A stretch of DNA of 64,000 nt, from NCBI RefSeq assembly GCF_014284155.1, contig NZ_JACOFZ010000006.1, positions 105,698 through 169,697 of the forward strand, given 5' to 3'. Shown in pieces: positions 7,521 through 16,500 of this stretch. Under the pieces are notes generated by a model. That model made no database searches. It worked only from the letters and a program-made list of their open reading frames with translations, and had not been told where the DNA came from. The position numbers and the translations under genes are program-made. The DNA is from Affinundibacterium nitidum (lineage in GTDB: Bacteria > Pseudomonadota > Gammaproteobacteria > Burkholderiales > Burkholderiaceae_D). Positions within the stretch are counted from its first letter, which is position 1. Every line of letters starts with the position of its first letter.

Positions 7521-8812
7521 TTGGACTTGTCACTATCTTGGCCTGCGGTCTGTTGTGCTGCTAAGGCGCGCAGCTTATCTTTTTTGCTCGGACGTTTGCC
7601 TTTGATACCGCCATTAGGGTCAGAGACCGTAGCGCGCTCGGCATTCGCAATGCTTTCCACAGCAGGTTCGAAGCCTGCGATATGCTCGCGTTCCAAACGT
7701 AAGTCATGTCGTTTTTCAATCAAGCGGAAATGGGCTTCGTTGGCTGCATCGGCGCAGATAAAATTAATCGCTAAACCGCTTTCGCCTGCACGACCTGTAC
7801 GGCCTATACGATGCACATAATCGTCTGCTGAGCGCGGCAAATCATAATTGACGACGACGGGCAGTTGGCTGATGTCCAAACCGCGTGCAGCGACGTCGGT
7901 CGCGATCAAGATCTTGAGCCGAGAAGCTTTGAAGTCGCTGATCACTTGTTCACGTTTACCTTGAGTTTGGTCACCATGAAATGCATCGGCGCTGATATGG
8001 GCACGGCGGAGTTTAGTTGCTAGTAAATCGGCCGTGTATTTAGTACCGACGAACACCATCGCGCGTGACCATTTTTGTGTTTGGTACAGGTGTTTTAGTA
8101 GTTGAGTACGTTGACTCGCCTCGACTTGAATCGCTCGCTGTTGAATATCGGGCTTAGTACCATCATCAGTTTCGATGTTGAAGCGCTCGGGTTCATGCAA
8201 CATGCCTTCCGCCATCTGTGCCACAAAGCTTGAATAGGTCGCTGAGAAAAAAGCGCTTTGTCTTTGCGTCGGAAGAAATGCCAGCACCTTATTGAGTTCG
8301 TCGGCAAAGCCAAGCGCTAGCATGCGGTCGGCCTCATCAAGAACGAGGGTGCTGAGTTGATCGAGTTTGAGCGCGTTTTTGTCGATGAGGTCGAGCAGGC
8401 GCCCTGGCGTCGCAATCACGATATCGACACCGCCACGTAAATGCAGCATCTGTGGATTAATCGAAATACCGCCAAAGAGCACGGCAAGCTTAGGTGGATG
8501 CGGAAAGCCCAAGCTAAAACGACGTAACTGATCACCAATCTGTGTGGCCAACTCTCGGGTAGGTACCAAGACTAAAGCTTGAACGACGCGTGAACCTTTA
8601 TTCGCGCCAGCTTGCCTCTGTAGGTAGGCATTTAACAGCGGCAAACAAAAAGCTGCGGTCTTCCCTGAGCCCGTTTGCGCGCAGGCTAACACATCTTTGT
8701 TGGCCAGCATCGCAGGAATCACAGAAGCTTGAATCGGCGTTGCTTCAGTAAAGCCCGCGCTTTGTATCGCGTTTTGCAGCAAAGTAGGTAGGTCGAGATT
8801 GGAAAAAATCAT
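7517..8812 (-). CDS. rhlE: DEAD-box ATP-dependent RNA helicase, RhlE type
   Basis: The 431-residue cytoplasmic helicase carries the whole motif series. It has a Q motif (GFTEATPIQ, about 20-28), motif I AQTGSGKT, Ia VPTREL, Ib ATPGR, II DEAD, III SAT, IV VFVGT, V ATDVAARGLD and VI HRIGRTGRAG. The short basic tail rich in Lys after about residue 400 is usual for RhlE. Such proteins unwind RNA duplexes in ribosome assembly and mRNA decay. RhlE is the best fit among DEAD-box subfamilies because the core is short and lacks an RNA-binding C-terminal domain; RhlB or SrmB cannot be excluded. It is convergent with the amylase gene. Confidence 0.88.
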   Translation of the reverse strand: MIFSNLDLPTLLQNAIQSAGFTEATPIQASVIPAMLANKDVLACAQTGSGKTAAFCLPLLNAYLQRQAGANKGSRVVQALVLVPTRELATQIGDQLRRFSLGFPHPPKLAVLFGGISINPQMLHLRGGVDIVIATPGRLLDLIDKNALKLDQLSTLVLDEADRMLALGFADELNKVLAFLPTQRQSAFFSATYSSFVAQMAEGMLHEPERFNIETDDGTKPDIQQRAIQVEASQRTQLLKHLYQTQKWSRAMVFVGTKYTADLLATKLRRAHISADAFHGDQTQGKREQVISDFKASRLKILIATDVAARGLDISQLPVVVNYDLPRSADDYVHRIGRTGRAGESGLAINFICADAANEAHFRLIEKRHDLRLEREHIAGFEPAVESIANAERATVSDPNGGIKGKRPSKKDKLRALAAQQTAGQDSDKSK

Positions 8813-9105
8813 AGTCTTGCAGGTTGATGGATGGTTTGCCCTAGGGCGAACAATGTTCGCCTTCGTCCTGCATCCGCCAATGCCGAGAGCGAGTATTGAG
8901 AAGTCACCATTGTAAACGATGTTGGCGAGCGTCTACTGCCATGAACGGATCCGCTTTAGGCGTAAACAGTCTAATTCGTGAACTTTTATGCATTAAATCG
9001 AGCAGTGAGTGACGCCTGATTGCTCAATTTTGCAATTTGAAGAGTAGGGTGATACCGTGCACTCTCTGATACAAACCTAAATCGCTCGACCCTGCCGTGA
9101 ACATA

Positions 9106-9861
9106 ATGAAACCCGATGCACGTTCTTTCCAAGCCTTTAGTTCGCCCATTTTGGAAGGGGCGGGCTTGAATTGCCACGCGGTGTTTGATTTGCAGGCGCT
9201 GCCGCCCGAGCTCAAGGATGCAATCTTAGAAGCGTGTCCAGAAGCGCAGCACTACCGACAATTATGGATGTTTGCCAACGGTGGCCCTCAATTTTGGCAG
9301 GCATTTTGTGCCGATCGCGATGGTTCTAGAACACTGCAATCTCAAAACCAGCAGCATCCGCTAGATCACTTTGCTCGTAAAACCGTGACCGCATTTCTGG
9401 AGGAGAAAAAAGTCGGTGATGACTTTCAGTTTCTGTACCCAGGCCCTTATGTGTTGAACTTGCAAAGCTTGGGGCGATTGCTGGGCTGGCATCACGACAC
9501 GCCTTTAAAAATCGGTCTGCATCCCTTATACGGTTTATGGTTTGCGTATCGGGCAGTGGTGCTGGTGAATGCGGATGAAACCGTTGCGCCTTGGCTGACG
9601 CCTGCATCGGCTGAATCACCGTGTCAGTCCTGTGTGTCGAAAGCCTGTATCACTCGTTGTCCAGCAACTGCTGTGTTTGAAGAACAGTTCTATCTTGATC
9701 GATGCATCGATTATCGCACCCAAGAAAGTTCGTCTTGCATGCAGCGTTGTGTCTCGCGTGAAGCATGTCCGGTGGCGCCTGAATATCGTTATAGCGACGA
9801 GCAGATTCACTTTCATTATGGCCAGTCTTTGAGCATGATGAAAGTGTTCAAGCAAACTTGA
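9106..9861 (+). CDS. Two-[4Fe-4S] ferredoxin-like protein, QueG/COG1600-related
   Basis: The protein has about 251 residues. Its C-terminal third carries two clusters of cysteines: C-x2-C-x4-C-x3-C-P (CQSCVSKACITRCP), then C-x-x-x-x-x-x-x-x-x-x-C-x3-C-x6-C-P ending in CVSREACP. These would bind two [4Fe-4S] clusters, as in ferredoxins and in the C-terminal part of epoxyqueuosine reductase. The N-terminal two thirds lack the QueG cobalamin-binding features that I would look for. A redox role in the cytoplasm is inferred. The ATG at 9106 is preferred to a GTG three codons upstream; neither has a strong ribosome binding site. It is convergent with the next gene, 4 bases apart. Confidence 0.7.
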   Translation: MKPDARSFQAFSSPILEGAGLNCHAVFDLQALPPELKDAILEACPEAQHYRQLWMFANGGPQFWQAFCADRDGSRTLQSQNQQHPLDHFARKTVTAFLEEKKVGDDFQFLYPGPYVLNLQSLGRLLGWHHDTPLKIGLHPLYGLWFAYRAVVLVNADETVAPWLTPASAESPCQSCVSKACITRCPATAVFEEQFYLDRCIDYRTQESSSCMQRCVSREACPVAPEYRYSDEQIHFHYGQSLSMMKVFKQT

Positions 9862-9865
9862 TTTT

Positions 9866-10585
9866 TTATCGGAATTTGAGTGACATCACCCGCACGGGTG
9901 TTTCGCAATCGTCTGTAAATCCCATGCGTAAATACAAATCATGCGCGCTGTGATTGTGGCTCATCACATGGAGGAAGGGAATTTCGCCGCGTGCAAGTTG
10001 ATGCGAAATAATTCTGTTCATTAAGCGACGTGCCAAGCCTTTGCCTTGGTAGTCTGGATGGGTACAAACCCCGCTCACTTCATGGAACTGCGCCGCCTGC
10101 ATACGCTCACCGCTCATGGCAACGAGTCGATCGTTATCGAAATAGCCCAGGTATTCGCCTAGCTCTATGGTGCGCATACCAAAGGGGCCGGGATTGGTGA
10201 GCTTTGCTAAATCGACTGCTTGTTGCGCATCGCTGCTTTGAAGTTGCCTGAGATATAGTTCTGGGAAACGTTGCTGGTGAAGTTTGGAATCGCTTTCGAT
10301 ATCGATGTTGGCAATTGCGCCTGTCCACACCATACGAAACATACTAGCATCGGCATGCAGTTGCCATTCTTCAGCGACATGCCCTGTCCAACCGCCACAG
10401 TAAAACTGTTCATCAACATCGACGAACGGCTTGAGCGCCGTCAAGTTTGGTGAGTCAATTTGAGGAAAGCCGACGATAGGAGAGAAGCCCTTGCTGTAGC
10501 GTTTAGCTTCTTCATTGCCACTGGAGAAATGCGCGTGTGCGCCGTTTAAAGAATTCCAAAAAATATTATTGAGTGGCGTAGGCAT
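9866..10585 (-). CDS. GNAT-family N-acetyltransferase (FR47-like)
   Basis: In the 239-residue protein the GNAT core occupies about residues 125-239. It has the strand-turn VSGVCTHPDYQGKGLARRLM, in which Q/R-x-x-G-x-G/A binds acetyl-CoA, and ends with a typical A-x-x-L-Y-x-x-x-G-F segment (HDLYLRMGFTDD). The N-terminal half is family-specific and carries the substrate site, which I cannot assign. The enzyme would transfer an acetyl group to an unknown amine. It lies 10 bases downstream of the YdeI-like gene on the same strand, so the two may be co-transcribed. Confidence 0.8.
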   Translation of the reverse strand: MPTPLNNIFWNSLNGAHAHFSSGNEEAKRYSKGFSPIVGFPQIDSPNLTALKPFVDVDEQFYCGGWTGHVAEEWQLHADASMFRMVWTGAIANIDIESDSKLHQQRFPELYLRQLQSSDAQQAVDLAKLTNPGPFGMRTIELGEYLGYFDNDRLVAMSGERMQAAQFHEVSGVCTHPDYQGKGLARRLMNRIISHQLARGEIPFLHVMSHNHSAHDLYLRMGFTDDCETPVRVMSLKFR

Positions 10586-10595
10586 AGCGTCTTAT

Positions 10596-11201
10596 TTAGC
10601 ACTTCTCGTATTTCCAATTACGTCGCTTACCTTCTGCCATCCATTCGATAGATTGAGCTAAACGTTTCTGACGAGTGACTTCCGTTTTGGCTTCGGTGTA
10701 CCACTCAACATAATCTTTTTTATTGGAGTATGAGAAGCCTTCGAACGTCGCCCAAGCCGTAGGGTTCTTGCGCACTTCTGCAAGAAATGTCTCCGGTACT
10801 TCGAGTTCTTTGTTGGTGTTCTTAGCGCGATTGTGCATAGGTCCCTTGGTACCTGCATCATGTAGCTTCATTGATTCTTTGATGAGCTTGGCAAAGGCTT
10901 TTTCTTTGGGGAGATCCTCGATGCTAGTGATTCGGCCAAATTGCCCCATCGCTTCTTCGATCTTGCCATCGAGATTCATAGCGCTACCTAGCCAAAAGCC
11001 GAAACTGCAATGCTGTTTGAACGCGGCGAAGCGGCAGAAGATACTGCCTTTGTACTCAAAGTGCGGCATGCTCCATTTAATGGTTTCATTCGCTTCTGGG
11101 CAATGCGTGTGCACAAGCTGACGTATATGTTGCAAGATGGGCTGTGCAAACAGAGGTGCCTTAGCGATGTAGTCGTCGATACGCGGATCAGTGGTACCCA
11201 T
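10596..11201 (-). CDS. YdeI/OmpD-associated family protein (DUF1801-type)
   Basis: The protein has about 201 residues. The N-terminal part shows the DUF1801 pattern (HTHCPEANETIKWSMPHFEY) and the C-terminal third the OmdA/YdeI pattern (AWATFEGFSYSNKKDYVEW, then R-Q-K-R-L-A-Q-S-I-E-W). Bacterial YdeI-like proteins have been linked to envelope stress and resistance to antimicrobial peptides, but no biochemical activity is fixed. The ATG at 11201 was chosen over one at 11210 because the family starts with the short D-P-R-I-D-x-Y-I motif. Confidence 0.82.
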   Translation of the reverse strand: MGTTDPRIDDYIAKAPLFAQPILQHIRQLVHTHCPEANETIKWSMPHFEYKGSIFCRFAAFKQHCSFGFWLGSAMNLDGKIEEAMGQFGRITSIEDLPKEKAFAKLIKESMKLHDAGTKGPMHNRAKNTNKELEVPETFLAEVRKNPTAWATFEGFSYSNKKDYVEWYTEAKTEVTRQKRLAQSIEWMAEGKRRNWKYEKC

Positions 11202-11317
11202 AGCGAGCAATCATTTAGCGGTAGATGATGCTTAGACTGTAAAGTCTGCCTAGGACAAAGTCAAATGCAGGATTGTTGGTGTCGCGTGAACAGCAACTTG
11301 GTTTTTTGATGTTGACT

Positions 11318-11665
11318 TCACATATAAATGTGTACCGAGACTGGGTCCATATTCATTCTGCGTTTCAATTCCGCGGCTTTGGTCGCGGAAGTTCCAGGAA
11401 TGACTAATGTGTAGCGGCCTTTTTTTATTGCTAATTTTTCTTCTTGGTTAAAGTCTGGTGTGAATTCGGTTTTGTCGATTTTTGCTAAATCTTTGATCGC
11501 GACATTGACAGTTTGCTCGAAAGACTCCGGGGTGAGTGTTTCGCTATATTCTGCTTCAAAAACGAGTTCGACTCGGCCATGCGGTTCCACGCTCACTTCG
11601 GCCTGTTTCTGGCATGCACAAAAACATAAGCTACATAAAATGATGAGGTAATACTGTAGTTTCAT
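11318..11665 (-). CDS. Small lipoprotein, paralogue of the next upstream gene
   Basis: The 115-residue protein has a type II signal peptide with lipobox C-F-C-A-C. The mature part contains ELVFEAEYSETLTPESFEQT and ends with a short basic helix. The neighbouring lipoprotein at 11704-12111 shares the layout V-E/L-x-L-V-W/F-x-x-x-Y and a following run of acidic residues, so the two look like diverged tandem copies 38 bases apart. The function is unknown. Confidence 0.6.
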   Translation of the reverse strand: MKLQYYLIILCSLCFCACQKQAEVSVEPHGRVELVFEAEYSETLTPESFEQTVNVAIKDLAKIDKTEFTPDFNQEEKLAIKKGRYTLVIPGTSATKAAELKRRMNMDPVSVHIYM

Positions 11666-11703
11666 ATTGGATAATCCTATGTCATCTTCTTTGATATTCG
11701 TCG

Positions 11704-12111
11704 TTACTTAGCATTTGTCATTGTAATTTTGAACGTCTTGCCATATTGGGCACCGTGAAAAATCATTTTGTATGTTGCTGGTTCGAGTGTTTGTTTGACT
11801 AAAGGCGCAATTTCCTCCATTCGATCGAAGCGTATTTCGTCCGAAAACATTACATGGAACTCAATTGTGGATTCATTTGACTTCGAGGTAATGGTCGAGC
11901 TTGAACGAAATGGCCCGAGCTTCAGCAATTGCGCTGTAATTTCTGGCGAAATTTCAGTTTTGTTTCTTTGTGGGTCGGCGGGATCGTAGGCTTGATCCCA
12001 AACCAGTTCTAACTTGGCTGGTTCTAGCACGACTGTGCCTGAACTCACTTCTGGGACCTTAGAACAAGCGCTGAGACTGGTGAAGATGATGAGAAGACAG
12101 TATTTCAACAT
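11704..12111 (-). CDS. Small lipoprotein, paralogue of the next downstream gene
   Basis: The 135-residue protein has lipobox L-S-A-C at about residue 16. The mature sequence has KLELVWDQAYDPADPQ, then strands with Thr/Ser runs and a final ITMTNAK. The match of ELVW-x-x-x-Y to ELVF-x-x-x-Y in the 11318-11665 gene, together with equal size and order of hydrophobic blocks, supports common origin. No function is known. The two probably form a bicistronic unit, since no hairpin separates them. Confidence 0.6.
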   Translation of the reverse strand: MLKYCLLIIFTSLSACSKVPEVSSGTVVLEPAKLELVWDQAYDPADPQRNKTEISPEITAQLLKLGPFRSSSTITSKSNESTIEFHVMFSDEIRFDRMEEIAPLVKQTLEPATYKMIFHGAQYGKTFKITMTNAK

Positions 12112-12250
12112 AAATTGCTATTTAGATAATAAAACCTCCATTGTAGTTGGATTTTTTTAAATTGCAAATATGTTATTTTTTTAATGGGAAATTTGAGCCC
12201 GCGGCAGTAGATATTGATGATGAAAAACAGTATCAACTGCCGCGTTGCGT

Positions 12251-14416
12251 TTAGCTTTTAGACTGTAAGCATTCGCTGAGTTGGTGTTTAATTTCTTGAG
12301 TCACGCCAGCCCAATCATAGATCGTGGCTTGCCTAAATAGGCGAGCATGCGCGTACCAAGGACTGTCCTTGCGCTTCAGTAGCCAACGCCAATCGGGATT
12401 AAATGGCAGCATAATCCACACCTCTTTGCCCATCGCACCCGCTAGGTGAGCAATCGAGGTGTCGACGGTAATGACTAAATCGAGGTGCGAAATCAGCGCA
12501 GCTGTTTCTAGCATGTCTGTCAGCTTGGCACCTAAGAACGGAATGTTTGGAAAAGTTTTTAGCTGCTCCAGATCTTGATCGCTTAACTCTTTTTGTAAGC
12601 AATAAAAATCAGCATCTTGGCTGAAGATGCTTGAGAACATAGTGAAGGGTACGGAGCGTTTTCGGTCATGCATGAAGTCACGGTTACCTGCCCAAGTCAC
12701 ACCGATTTTTTTACGTGCTGAAGGTTTTATGTCGGCAGACCAATCGTGCTTCGCCGCTTGTTGTAATTGCTTGGAGTCGAAATAGTTTTCCTTGAAGGGT
12801 ATCGTTTCTAGATTGGTTTTGAACAGATATGGCAAACTCATGATAGGAGCGCGTAAGTCGTAAGACGGCAGAATATCGCCCGCTTTATAAATTTCAGCAA
12901 CACCAGGAAATTTCTCAAATAGTCGTATCAATGGCGCATGTATCTCTAGGATTACCCGTGCTCCTAGATTCGCCACTTCGGTAACATAGCGAATCAGTTG
13001 AATCATGTCGCCTAACCCTTGTTCGCCATATAGCAGAATAGTCTTCCCTTGGATGTCGCGTTGACCTTGCCATTGTGGTTTGCTAAATGGACGTAGTCGC
13101 TCTTTTAGCGGTGAACAACGCCAGCGCCACTCATATCCCTTAAAGCCGGCCTCGAGATTTCCTAGCGCAAGATTCGCAAATCCCAATTCGAAATTCGCTT
13201 CGGGAAATTGTGGGTCGATTTCCACCGCGCGCTTTAAGTCGATGAGTGCCTCCTCATATTGCTCTAGACGCAAATAGTTTCGACCGCGATCGAAGTAGGA
13301 AAACGCATGTTGCGGATTCAGTGAGAGCGCGAGATCAAATTGCGCGATCGCTTCTTCATAACGTTCGAGGCCAGCTAGCGCGATGCCGAGATGATGGATG
13401 GCATCTGCATTATGGGGCGAGAGCTCCAATGCGCGCCTGATGAATTGGCTACTATCTTCGAATCGCTTTTGATCGTAGGCGATTTTGCCTTTGTTATGCC
13501 ATAAGGGCGCGAGTTGAGGGTTAATGGCGAGCGCTGCATCATATTGTTTTAGCGCTTCCTCTAATTTCCTATCTGCTTGTAACATCACTCCATAATTGGC
13601 TAAGCCTTCGACAGAACTCGGGTCGAGTTTTACTACCATCTCAAAATGGACGAGGGCCTCTTTGTCGCGCTTTGTCATCATTTCCAATCTGCCCAGATGG
13701 AGCAAAGTCGGAATGTCGGTATTCTGTTTGTGATGGAGTTGAGACAGGATTTCAATCGCTTTTTCTATCTCTGCGTTACGTTCGTATACCGCCGCGAGTT
13801 GAAGCGTGGCAGCGCTGAAGTCAGGATTTAAGCGCAAGACGTGTAAATAGCTGGAAATCGCCTGTGGCAGTTGATTTTGATTACTGTGAATCTCAGCCTT
13901 AATGTAATGGAGATCGATAAAATCTTGAGACTGGTTGATCCCTTTATCGAGAACTTCTAGTGCCTGATCAATTTCCTGGCGTCGCATGTAGAGAGCAGCA
14001 AGGTCTTTGTAGGCGTAGATGAAACCGGCATTGAGTTCGAGGACGCGCTGGTATTCGAAAATTGCATCGTCGAGCTTATTCTGGTGAGCCAAGACTGAGG
14101 CTAGCATGAAATGCGCATCAATGTGACTAGGGTTGAGTCTCAATGCTTCTCTGAGAACGGGTTCTGTCTCTGGAATTTTCCCCTGTTGCATCAAGCAAAA
14201 CCCAAGGTTGGTATAGAGGTCGACATTTTCAGACTCATCGGCAATTGCCTCTTTCAATAAACTTGCCGCGGTATTGAAATCACCTTGCTCGATGGCGAGA
14301 TTTGCCTTTTGCTTTCGTTCTGCTTGGTCGTTTTGTGGTGACGGAGAATTTGTCACGTTTGCTTCGACTTTTTTATCAGCAGCTTGGCCAAATAATTTCG
14401 AAAGAAGTTTGCGCAT
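12251..14416 (-). CDS. TPR-repeat protein with C-terminal glycosyltransferase-9-like domain
   Basis: The 721-residue protein holds about a dozen tetratricopeptide repeats in roughly residues 35-430. Each has the usual A-x-x-x-L/Y-x-x-A and P-x-x motifs, such as DAHFMLASVLAHQNKLDDA. The last 260 residues contain LLYGEQGLGDMIQLIRYV and ITVDTSIAHLAGAMGKEVW, characteristic of the heptosyltransferase/GT9-like and ADP-heptose families. It probably transfers a sugar, with the TPRs binding a protein partner or acceptor, as in bacterial TPR-glycosyltransferase fusions. The substrate is unknown. No signal peptide is present, so it acts in the cytoplasm. It is monocistronic. Confidence 0.82.
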   Translation of the reverse strand: MRKLLSKLFGQAADKKVEANVTNSPSPQNDQAERKQKANLAIEQGDFNTAASLLKEAIADESENVDLYTNLGFCLMQQGKIPETEPVLREALRLNPSHIDAHFMLASVLAHQNKLDDAIFEYQRVLELNAGFIYAYKDLAALYMRRQEIDQALEVLDKGINQSQDFIDLHYIKAEIHSNQNQLPQAISSYLHVLRLNPDFSAATLQLAAVYERNAEIEKAIEILSQLHHKQNTDIPTLLHLGRLEMMTKRDKEALVHFEMVVKLDPSSVEGLANYGVMLQADRKLEEALKQYDAALAINPQLAPLWHNKGKIAYDQKRFEDSSQFIRRALELSPHNADAIHHLGIALAGLERYEEAIAQFDLALSLNPQHAFSYFDRGRNYLRLEQYEEALIDLKRAVEIDPQFPEANFELGFANLALGNLEAGFKGYEWRWRCSPLKERLRPFSKPQWQGQRDIQGKTILLYGEQGLGDMIQLIRYVTEVANLGARVILEIHAPLIRLFEKFPGVAEIYKAGDILPSYDLRAPIMSLPYLFKTNLETIPFKENYFDSKQLQQAAKHDWSADIKPSARKKIGVTWAGNRDFMHDRKRSVPFTMFSSIFSQDADFYCLQKELSDQDLEQLKTFPNIPFLGAKLTDMLETAALISHLDLVITVDTSIAHLAGAMGKEVWIMLPFNPDWRWLLKRKDSPWYAHARLFRQATIYDWAGVTQEIKHQLSECLQSKS

Positions 14417-14534
14417 AAATTTTTACTTGGAGAATATCGACATGAGAATGCTTGCTATCTTACTCTAGCGGCGTGCAATTGCGATGAAGTCTATGACTAT
14501 CTATCGCCTGGGTCAGCTTCTAAACAAGACCTCA

Positions 14535-15014
14535 TCAAAGCAAACGTGCCATCAGTTGTTCATCGAGATAGCGCTGCTCTTGTGCTAGATAGGTGTATTT
14601 CTTCAAGATACCTTCGGTCTCGAAGCCTGCATTTTGATATAAACGAATCGCTCTTTCGTTGTGCGTGGCAACGCTGAGCTCAATCCGTTTGACTTGTTTC
14701 TCGCGTGCTAGATCGAAAATGTCGGCAAACATTTGTTGCGCAAGGCCTTTTCCAAAACAAGCGGGCGATAGGGCAACTCCTCCAAGATAGGCTATATGTG
14801 AGGTGCGATGCTTTAACGGAATCAGTTTAAACATTCCTTGTGGTTCCACTTCAGTAGTGAAAACGTAGAGGATGTTCTGCGCCAAAAGTTCATCGAATAT
14901 TGGTTGAAAGTCTCGCTTGTCCATTGGTTCATAAAGCAAGAAAGGATTAATCTCCGGATGCATATAGAGTCCAAAGATGAAATCAATGTCGTTTTGGGTA
15001 GCGTTACGAATCAT
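14535..15014 (-). CDS. GNAT-family N-acetyltransferase (RimI/RimJ-like)
   Basis: The 159-residue single-domain protein begins MIRNATQNDIDFIFGLY, a common GNAT start. It has the acetyl-CoA loop SPACFGKGLAQQM and the terminal ATHNERAIRLYQNAGFETEG, so it should be a functional acetyltransferase. The L-Y-Q-N-A-G-F-E-x-E-G ending resembles ribosomal-protein or antibiotic N-acetyltransferases, but the substrate cannot be read from sequence. It stands alone, with a 346-bp gap on its 5' side. Confidence 0.85.
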   Translation of the reverse strand: MIRNATQNDIDFIFGLYMHPEINPFLLYEPMDKRDFQPIFDELLAQNILYVFTTEVEPQGMFKLIPLKHRTSHIAYLGGVALSPACFGKGLAQQMFADIFDLAREKQVKRIELSVATHNERAIRLYQNAGFETEGILKKYTYLAQEQRYLDEQLMARLL

Positions 15015-15360
15015 AGTTTTTGATCACAGAAATTGATATGGAGCTTTGATTAGTCGACATCGACGGCATCATGATGCCAAAGATGACTAACATAAGAGTT
15101 TGCCATAGAGAGTGTTGCCTTTTTCTACTTAAGTGCATGTGATGCCTGTGAGCGTTGTTTTGCACCACAGCAAAACCACAAATTAAGCGGTGAATCCCCA
15201 TCTCCTAGCCAGATTGAAAATGGAAGCTTTTCACTACAATCTTGCCATGATTAGTTCAAACTTTGTTAATCATTATTAGACAGACTCCCAACGCCGACGC
15301 TTTACTTGAATTAATTTGAATCATGTGCGCTGTGGATCTCGAGAAAGGGCGGGGCAGCAT
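15015..15360. other. Divergent intergenic region
   Basis: This 346-bp gap lies between two divergent genes (acetyltransferase and YbdK). It must contain both promoters, but I find no convincing -35/-10 pair. An antisense reading at 15004-15201 has no protein-like features. Confidence 0.4.
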
Positions 15361-16500
15361 ATGAACACATTGATTACCTTAGGCGCAGAAGAAGAACTGC
15401 AAATCGTGGACCAAGAGAGTTTGGAATTAGCAGCGCATGATTTCGAACGCGGTAAGCTCGATTTTCCTGATCAGGATGGTAGCTCATCCTGTGAATTGCA
15501 TAAGGCTGTAGTCGAATTGCAGACGCCCATCTGCCATACCCCAGACCAGATCGTGGCTAGTGTTGCCGCTATGCGTGAAGTGATACGCCAGCGCGCTCAA
15601 GCGCAGGGGCAACGTATCCTGTCGGCAGGCGTGCATCCATTCTCCAATTGGAAAGAACAAGAAATCAATCGTGACCATAGCAAGCATCAGCACTATATTC
15701 GCCTAGTTGATGAGTATGCCGATATCATGCGTAGCTTAGTGTCCTACGGTTTTCATGTGCATTTGGGTTTGCCTGAGGGGATACCGCCAATGGCCATCTT
15801 TAATTCGCTGCGTAATAGTTTGGCTCCCGTGTTTGCCATTTCACTGAGTTCGCCTTTCTTTGAAGGGCGCGACACCGGAGTTCAAAGCTGGCGTCATTCG
15901 ATTTTGGATCGTTTGCCTCGCATGGGAACGCCAGATATTTGGGCTTCAGAAGAAGACTATTTCAAACACATAGAGTTGCTGCGCAAAGTTGGTACGCTTG
16001 AAGCACAACACGGCATGTGGGAAGACCTTCGTTTACATCATCATTACCACACCTTGGAAGTTCGCATCTGTGATGCGACGCCATCGCTCGATCACATCTG
16101 GTTGATCACCGCATTGCTACAATGTGAGGTGGCTACTCTGGTAGAGGATTATCGCCAAGGGTGTTTGCCAAAGCCTCTATCACGCGCTTGTCTGGAGGAA
16201 AACAAATGGCGCGTGCGCCGTCGTGGCTTAGCGGCTGAACTAATCGATTGGGAAAGCGAAGCGTCAGTCAGCTTGCACGACTATTTTGAGCATTGGATGC
16301 ATCGTTTAACACCAGTTGCCCAACAACTGAATTTGTACCAAGGCATGCGGGAAAAGTTAGACGCCTTATTTATTCATGGCGCATCGTCCGATATTCAGCG
16401 TGGTATTTTCAAACGCTCTGAGAACTACCAGACTCTAGTGCAGCACTTGATTCACGAAACGGAGGATGTTCACAGTGCGCGATCCTATACCGTCCAATAA
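15361..16500 (+). CDS. ybdK: YbdK-type carboxylate-amine ligase (GCS2 family)
   Basis: The 379-residue protein matches the glutamate-cysteine ligase 2 family. It has the N-terminal GAEEELQIVD (metal and ATP site), SSCELHKAVVELQTP, HPFSNW, the central FHVHLG and HYHTLEVRICD near residue 240. Known YbdK proteins form gamma-glutamyl-cysteine weakly and are often called carboxylate-amine ligases. The start at 15361 was chosen over 15316 because the family begins right at L-G-A-E-E-E, with a GGGCGGGG purine run just upstream. The stop codon lies inside the next gene, so translation is coupled. Confidence 0.88.
   Translation: MNTLITLGAEEELQIVDQESLELAAHDFERGKLDFPDQDGSSSCELHKAVVELQTPICHTPDQIVASVAAMREVIRQRAQAQGQRILSAGVHPFSNWKEQEINRDHSKHQHYIRLVDEYADIMRSLVSYGFHVHLGLPEGIPPMAIFNSLRNSLAPVFAISLSSPFFEGRDTGVQSWRHSILDRLPRMGTPDIWASEEDYFKHIELLRKVGTLEAQHGMWEDLRLHHHYHTLEVRICDATPSLDHIWLITALLQCEVATLVEDYRQGCLPKPLSRACLEENKWRVRRRGLAAELIDWESEASVSLHDYFEHWMHRLTPVAQQLNLYQGMREKLDALFIHGASSDIQRGIFKRSENYQTLVQHLIHETEDVHSARSYTVQ

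Noticed and set aside
15004-15201. Leftward reading of 65 residues in the YbdK intergenic gap
   Set aside because: Biased composition, no ribosome binding site, and overlap with the acetyltransferase start.
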